A DNA stretch of 21,538 nucleotides, taken from Lingula anatina (lineage: Eukaryota; Brachiopoda; Lingulata; Lingulida; Lingulidae). The stretch covers positions 518,480 through 540,017 of the forward strand of contig NW_019775969.1 of the NCBI RefSeq assembly GCF_001039355.2, written 5' to 3'. The notes below the pieces were generated by a model. That model did not search any database, was not told where the DNA came from, and was given only the letters and a program-made list of their open reading frames with translations. Of the stretch, positions 19,045-21,538 are shown piece by piece; position 1 is the first letter of the stretch, and each line of letters starts with the position of its first letter. The position numbers and the translations under genes were made by a program.

Positions 19045-20813
19045 TTTTCTACTAATGAAAGACACACAAGACACTTAAAAGTGACTCCCCCCCCCTTCCT
19101 TATTTTGTTACTTGCATCCTGAATGACTTTTGGGTTTAGAATCTAGTGGTAGATTTTAATGTGTTCTGCTTCTGACAATGTTTACTACAGTATTAGGACA
19201 GTTTAACTAAAGTACTAGATTTCCTTTTTTGTTCTGTTTAATGAACTTTTTTTCAGCAGTGCACAGCTCTCTTTATATTATAATACAGCCTCATGGACCA
19301 ATTTATTTTTTTATAGCTCATATAGGACGTGAGACTACACTTACCAATGGTTGTATTGTTGGTGCAATGTGTCATGTTACAAGTAGAGAGGTGCTGCCTG
19401 AGAACACAGTTATGCATGGCTCTAAGTGTGAGAGGAGGGTCCAAGCAGAGAGGCCAGCAGTAAGTGGATTTGGTTTTCAACTGTCAGCTTTTCTGCAGTT
19501 TTGGTAGTGTAAATATACCCAATACTCCCAGTGTGCAGTTGTGCCATTTGAGTTATTAATTAGTATTTTCCATTTAAAAATAAAGTGGTCTCACTTCTGT
19601 GATGAAATAAAAATCTTCGCAAAAGAAAGTACTTGGAAAAAACAGTGTGATATGAATATAAATTATATAAATGAAAACCAGTTGTTTTTGTAGGAATTTT
19701 AAGATTTTAATAAATTTTTATTTTTTTCACAGCCTCAGACACTCCAGCTAGATTTCCTTACAAAGATTCTTCCAAATTATCACCATCTTAAAAAGTCTAG
19801 CAAAGCTCTGCCTAAAGTGAGCTAAAGAAAGGTAAATTGTTACAAATATATCCCCTTCACTTCAATGTTTCTTTAAATGTTAATTTATATATTATGCAGA
19901 ACAGATATTTGTTCCATGTTTATGATTCTGAAAAAGCATTAGGGTACCATGCATAAAGATGGCGTAAGCTTTCATTATTAAAAATAATTTTCTCATAAGG
20001 ATTATATCAGCATTTATCATATCCTTCATATTGCTGTCACTTACCTTTTACTCAACCATGCCCTTAAAAGACAAGCCAGTCACTTAATTATATATTTTAT
20101 TTTATTGAGAAAGATAGAAAGTATATGTTTCTCTCTCAATAATTTCAGACTATGTTTTGCTGTAAGGAAAAAGAAAGGAAAAATGCAAGGAAGAGGAACT
20201 CGGGGTCCGGAGATGAAGAGTCTTGGCAAGGAAGTTCAGAATATCAGATTTTGATGAAAGTCATGCTGGACAAGTTCTTCAATTAGACTTTCAGATTTAT
20301 TGCTTTCAATATAAATGTTTTTTTGATCATGCCATTCTTCATTTCCCTAAGGACTTCCATGTCAAAAATTCCTTGTCACTTGATATTGAATAAGCTCACC
20401 AAATTGAGTCTGAACTATGTGTAAGACGTGGTGGGATGTGAGCAGTACCCTTGTATTGTCCACATATCATTTTATTTATGTGACAAATGACGGAGACCTC
20501 ACTAGCAGAACTGTCCAATTAATTTTTTTGTAGAATCAAGGAAAACTTGAGAGGCATTCAAATAATTGTCTTGTTGGTGTATTCTAGTAAATATAAATTT
20601 GTATAACTTGTCCTAAGGTCTCAAAGGGTTGTCATTATAACTTCCTGGAAGCACACACTGTGCAAATGTGAGACTTCTTTTGATGCTCTTTATATATAAC
20701 TAATTATTTGGTTTTGTTTCATTTGTAATTTATTTATTGAGACAATAAAAATGCATCTTATGACACAAAAATTATATTTTCTTTTTGTGAATTACAACAA
20801 TACATGTTAACCT
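19045..20813. repeat. Second copy of 17279-19043 (probable allelic haplotig)
   Basis: Nearly identical to 17279-19043 apart from scattered substitutions and small indels: a G-run shortened near 20203, and an 8-9 base insertion after AATAAA near 20750. Past 20813 it continues into sequence not found elsewhere in the window. Confidence 0.92.
19317..19825 (+). CDS. DCTN6: Dynactin subunit 6, third partial copy, exons 6 and 7
   Basis: Exons 19317-19459 and 19733-19825 repeat the last two coding exons of the complete gene, from [12 protein letters not shown] to the stop after LPKVS. The protein sequence is the same, and the intron differs by a few bases. Exons 1-5 are not repeated, because the duplicated stretch begins in intron 5 at the N. 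It is an allelic fragment with no start codon of its own. Confidence 0.9.
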
Positions 20814-20997
20814 TGCACATGCTTGCTGTCACATGAACCACATTTCACATATTTACCTCAAAGTGCAGTTCAAACCCTGCAATGTGTATCACTCATGTTC
20901 TTTTTATGTCATAATGGAGGGGGGTGGTTAAAAGATATGCCCATTTTGTAATAACCAGTTGTTACTGTTACGGTAACCATGTATTAACCACAATGTT
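19826..20997. other. DCTN6 3' region (second allele) and intergenic DNA before ELP6
   Basis: Up to 20813 this repeats the DCTN6 downstream region, including its AATAAA signals. After that it is AT-rich unique DNA with no recognised exon, RNA gene or repeat. Confidence 0.5.
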
Positions 20998-21310
20998 TTG
21001 GACAGTTTTAACAATCTTTCATTCTTGGATAAAAAACATGCACTAGTGATCTCCCTTTCATACTCCATATCGTATTATATATCATGCGTATTTATATTAT
21101 ATTCTATCATGATTTTGTATACGAAGTCGGAAGTAGTGTTGTGCAGGCAATTTTGTGTCCTGTTGAGCTCCTCTTTCGGTCGAGGTATTCGCAGTGTAAA
21201 GTGCTGCTACCTCGCGGGTAAGACATGCACTAAGGGTGGCCGGAAGTAACGTGAGGCCAGTACATGCTAAGGGAACTAACTACATTTCGCTGATAAAAAC
21301 ACTCAGGAAC
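20998..21310 (+). promoter_or_regulatory. Probable ELP6 promoter and 5' untranslated region
   Basis: Base composition becomes more CpG-rich from about 21125. A perfect ETS/GABP site, CCGGAAGT, lies at 21240-21247, 64 bp before the ELP6 start. Such sites are common in TATA-less housekeeping promoters. The 83-codon open frame at 20998-21249 overlaps this region and has no family match. Confidence 0.45.
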
Positions 21311-21538
21311 ATGTTTATAGATCTCAACAATATACTCGACATTGACGAGAAGCAGCCTCCAGATAGAATAAGTATTTCAATCTCTTCTTCCCAGACTGAC
21401 AATGGATTTTTGATTCACCATTTCTTGTCCCTGTATATACGGAATGGATATAATGTTTGTATGGTCTCCTTCACGCAGTCTTTCTCTCACTATAACAACG
21501 TAGGTCAAAAGCTAGGTGTTAATATAACTGCAGCAAGA
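21311..21538 (+). CDS. ELP6: Elongator complex protein 6, N-terminal 76 codons, runs off the window
   Basis: ELP6 is a RecA/ATPase-fold subunit that forms a hexamer with ELP4 and ELP5. That hexamer binds tRNA and regulates the catalytic Elongator half in making wobble-uridine modifications such as mcm5U. The reading frame starts MFIDLNNILDI, very like the vertebrate MFVELNNLL start. It continues with TDGF-type NGFLIHHFLSLYIRNGY and the most conserved string, FTQSFSHYNNVGQKLGVN. As in the family, no Walker A motif is visible, consistent with a non-hydrolysing RecA-like fold. The segment is open to the last base, with no intron yet. The start is supported by homology and an ETS site upstream. 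Confidence 0.92.
   Translation, partial: MFIDLNNILDIDEKQPPDRISISISSSQTDNGFLIHHFLSLYIRNGYNVCMVSFTQSFSHYNNVGQKLGVNITAAR

Noticed and set aside
1-21538. CRISPR array, bacterial operon, rRNA or tRNA genes
   Set aside because: The spliced metazoan genes rule out a prokaryotic reading. No regularly spaced repeats and no cloverleaf with an intact box A and box B were found by eye.

Overview
This is an AT-rich invertebrate nuclear locus. It carries spliced metazoan housekeeping genes with short exons, GT-AG introns, intronic microsatellites and several small non-autonomous transposons. A broadcast-spawning marine lophotrochozoan such as a mollusc would fit the extreme allelic divergence, but the taxon is inferred, not shown.

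Layout. Bases 1-1100 are AT-rich intergenic DNA. GTF2E2 (TFIIE beta) runs on + from ATG 1807 to stop 4548 in seven coding exons, with a likely promoter or noncoding first exon at about 1100-1480. Converging on it from the minus strand is ornithine decarboxylase antizyme (OAZ; ATG 8809, stop 6974, four exons). Its exon 2 holds the textbook UCC-UGA-U +1 recoding site, followed by a GC-rich stem and a foldable H-type pseudoknot. OAZ is head to head with DCTN6 (dynactin p27), with about 300 bp between the start codons and a palindromic CRE TGACGTCA between them. At the right edge, a GABP/ETS site precedes the first 76 codons of ELP6 (Elongator subunit 6).

Duplications. Two single-base N characters (11986 and 19044) each sit at a point where the sequence restarts a stretch already seen. 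OAZ exons 2-1 plus DCTN6 exons 1-4 occur at 7539-11930 and again from 11987. DCTN6 exons 6-7 plus 3' region occur at 17279-19043 and again from 19045. The simplest reading is unmerged allelic contigs (haplotigs), not gene duplication. The complete genes are OAZ copy 1 (6974-8809) and DCTN6 copy 2 (13562-18060). The single-haplotype locus would be roughly 15 kb.

Because both alleles are present, transposon insertions can be read as filled and empty sites. They are a 345-bp TTAA-flanked MITE and a 174-bp MITE with 8-bp target duplication in allele 1; a 935-bp foldback element (two 429-bp arms, 77-bp centre, 8-bp target duplication) in allele 2; an older, about 415-bp solo relative of the foldback shared by both alleles; and a 167-bp MITE in DCTN6 intron 4. 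The genes are not one pathway. They cover transcription initiation, polyamine control, dynein-dynactin transport and tRNA wobble-uridine modification. GTF2E2 and DCTN6 are also neighbours on human 8p12 as I recall it, so the linkage may be ancient.
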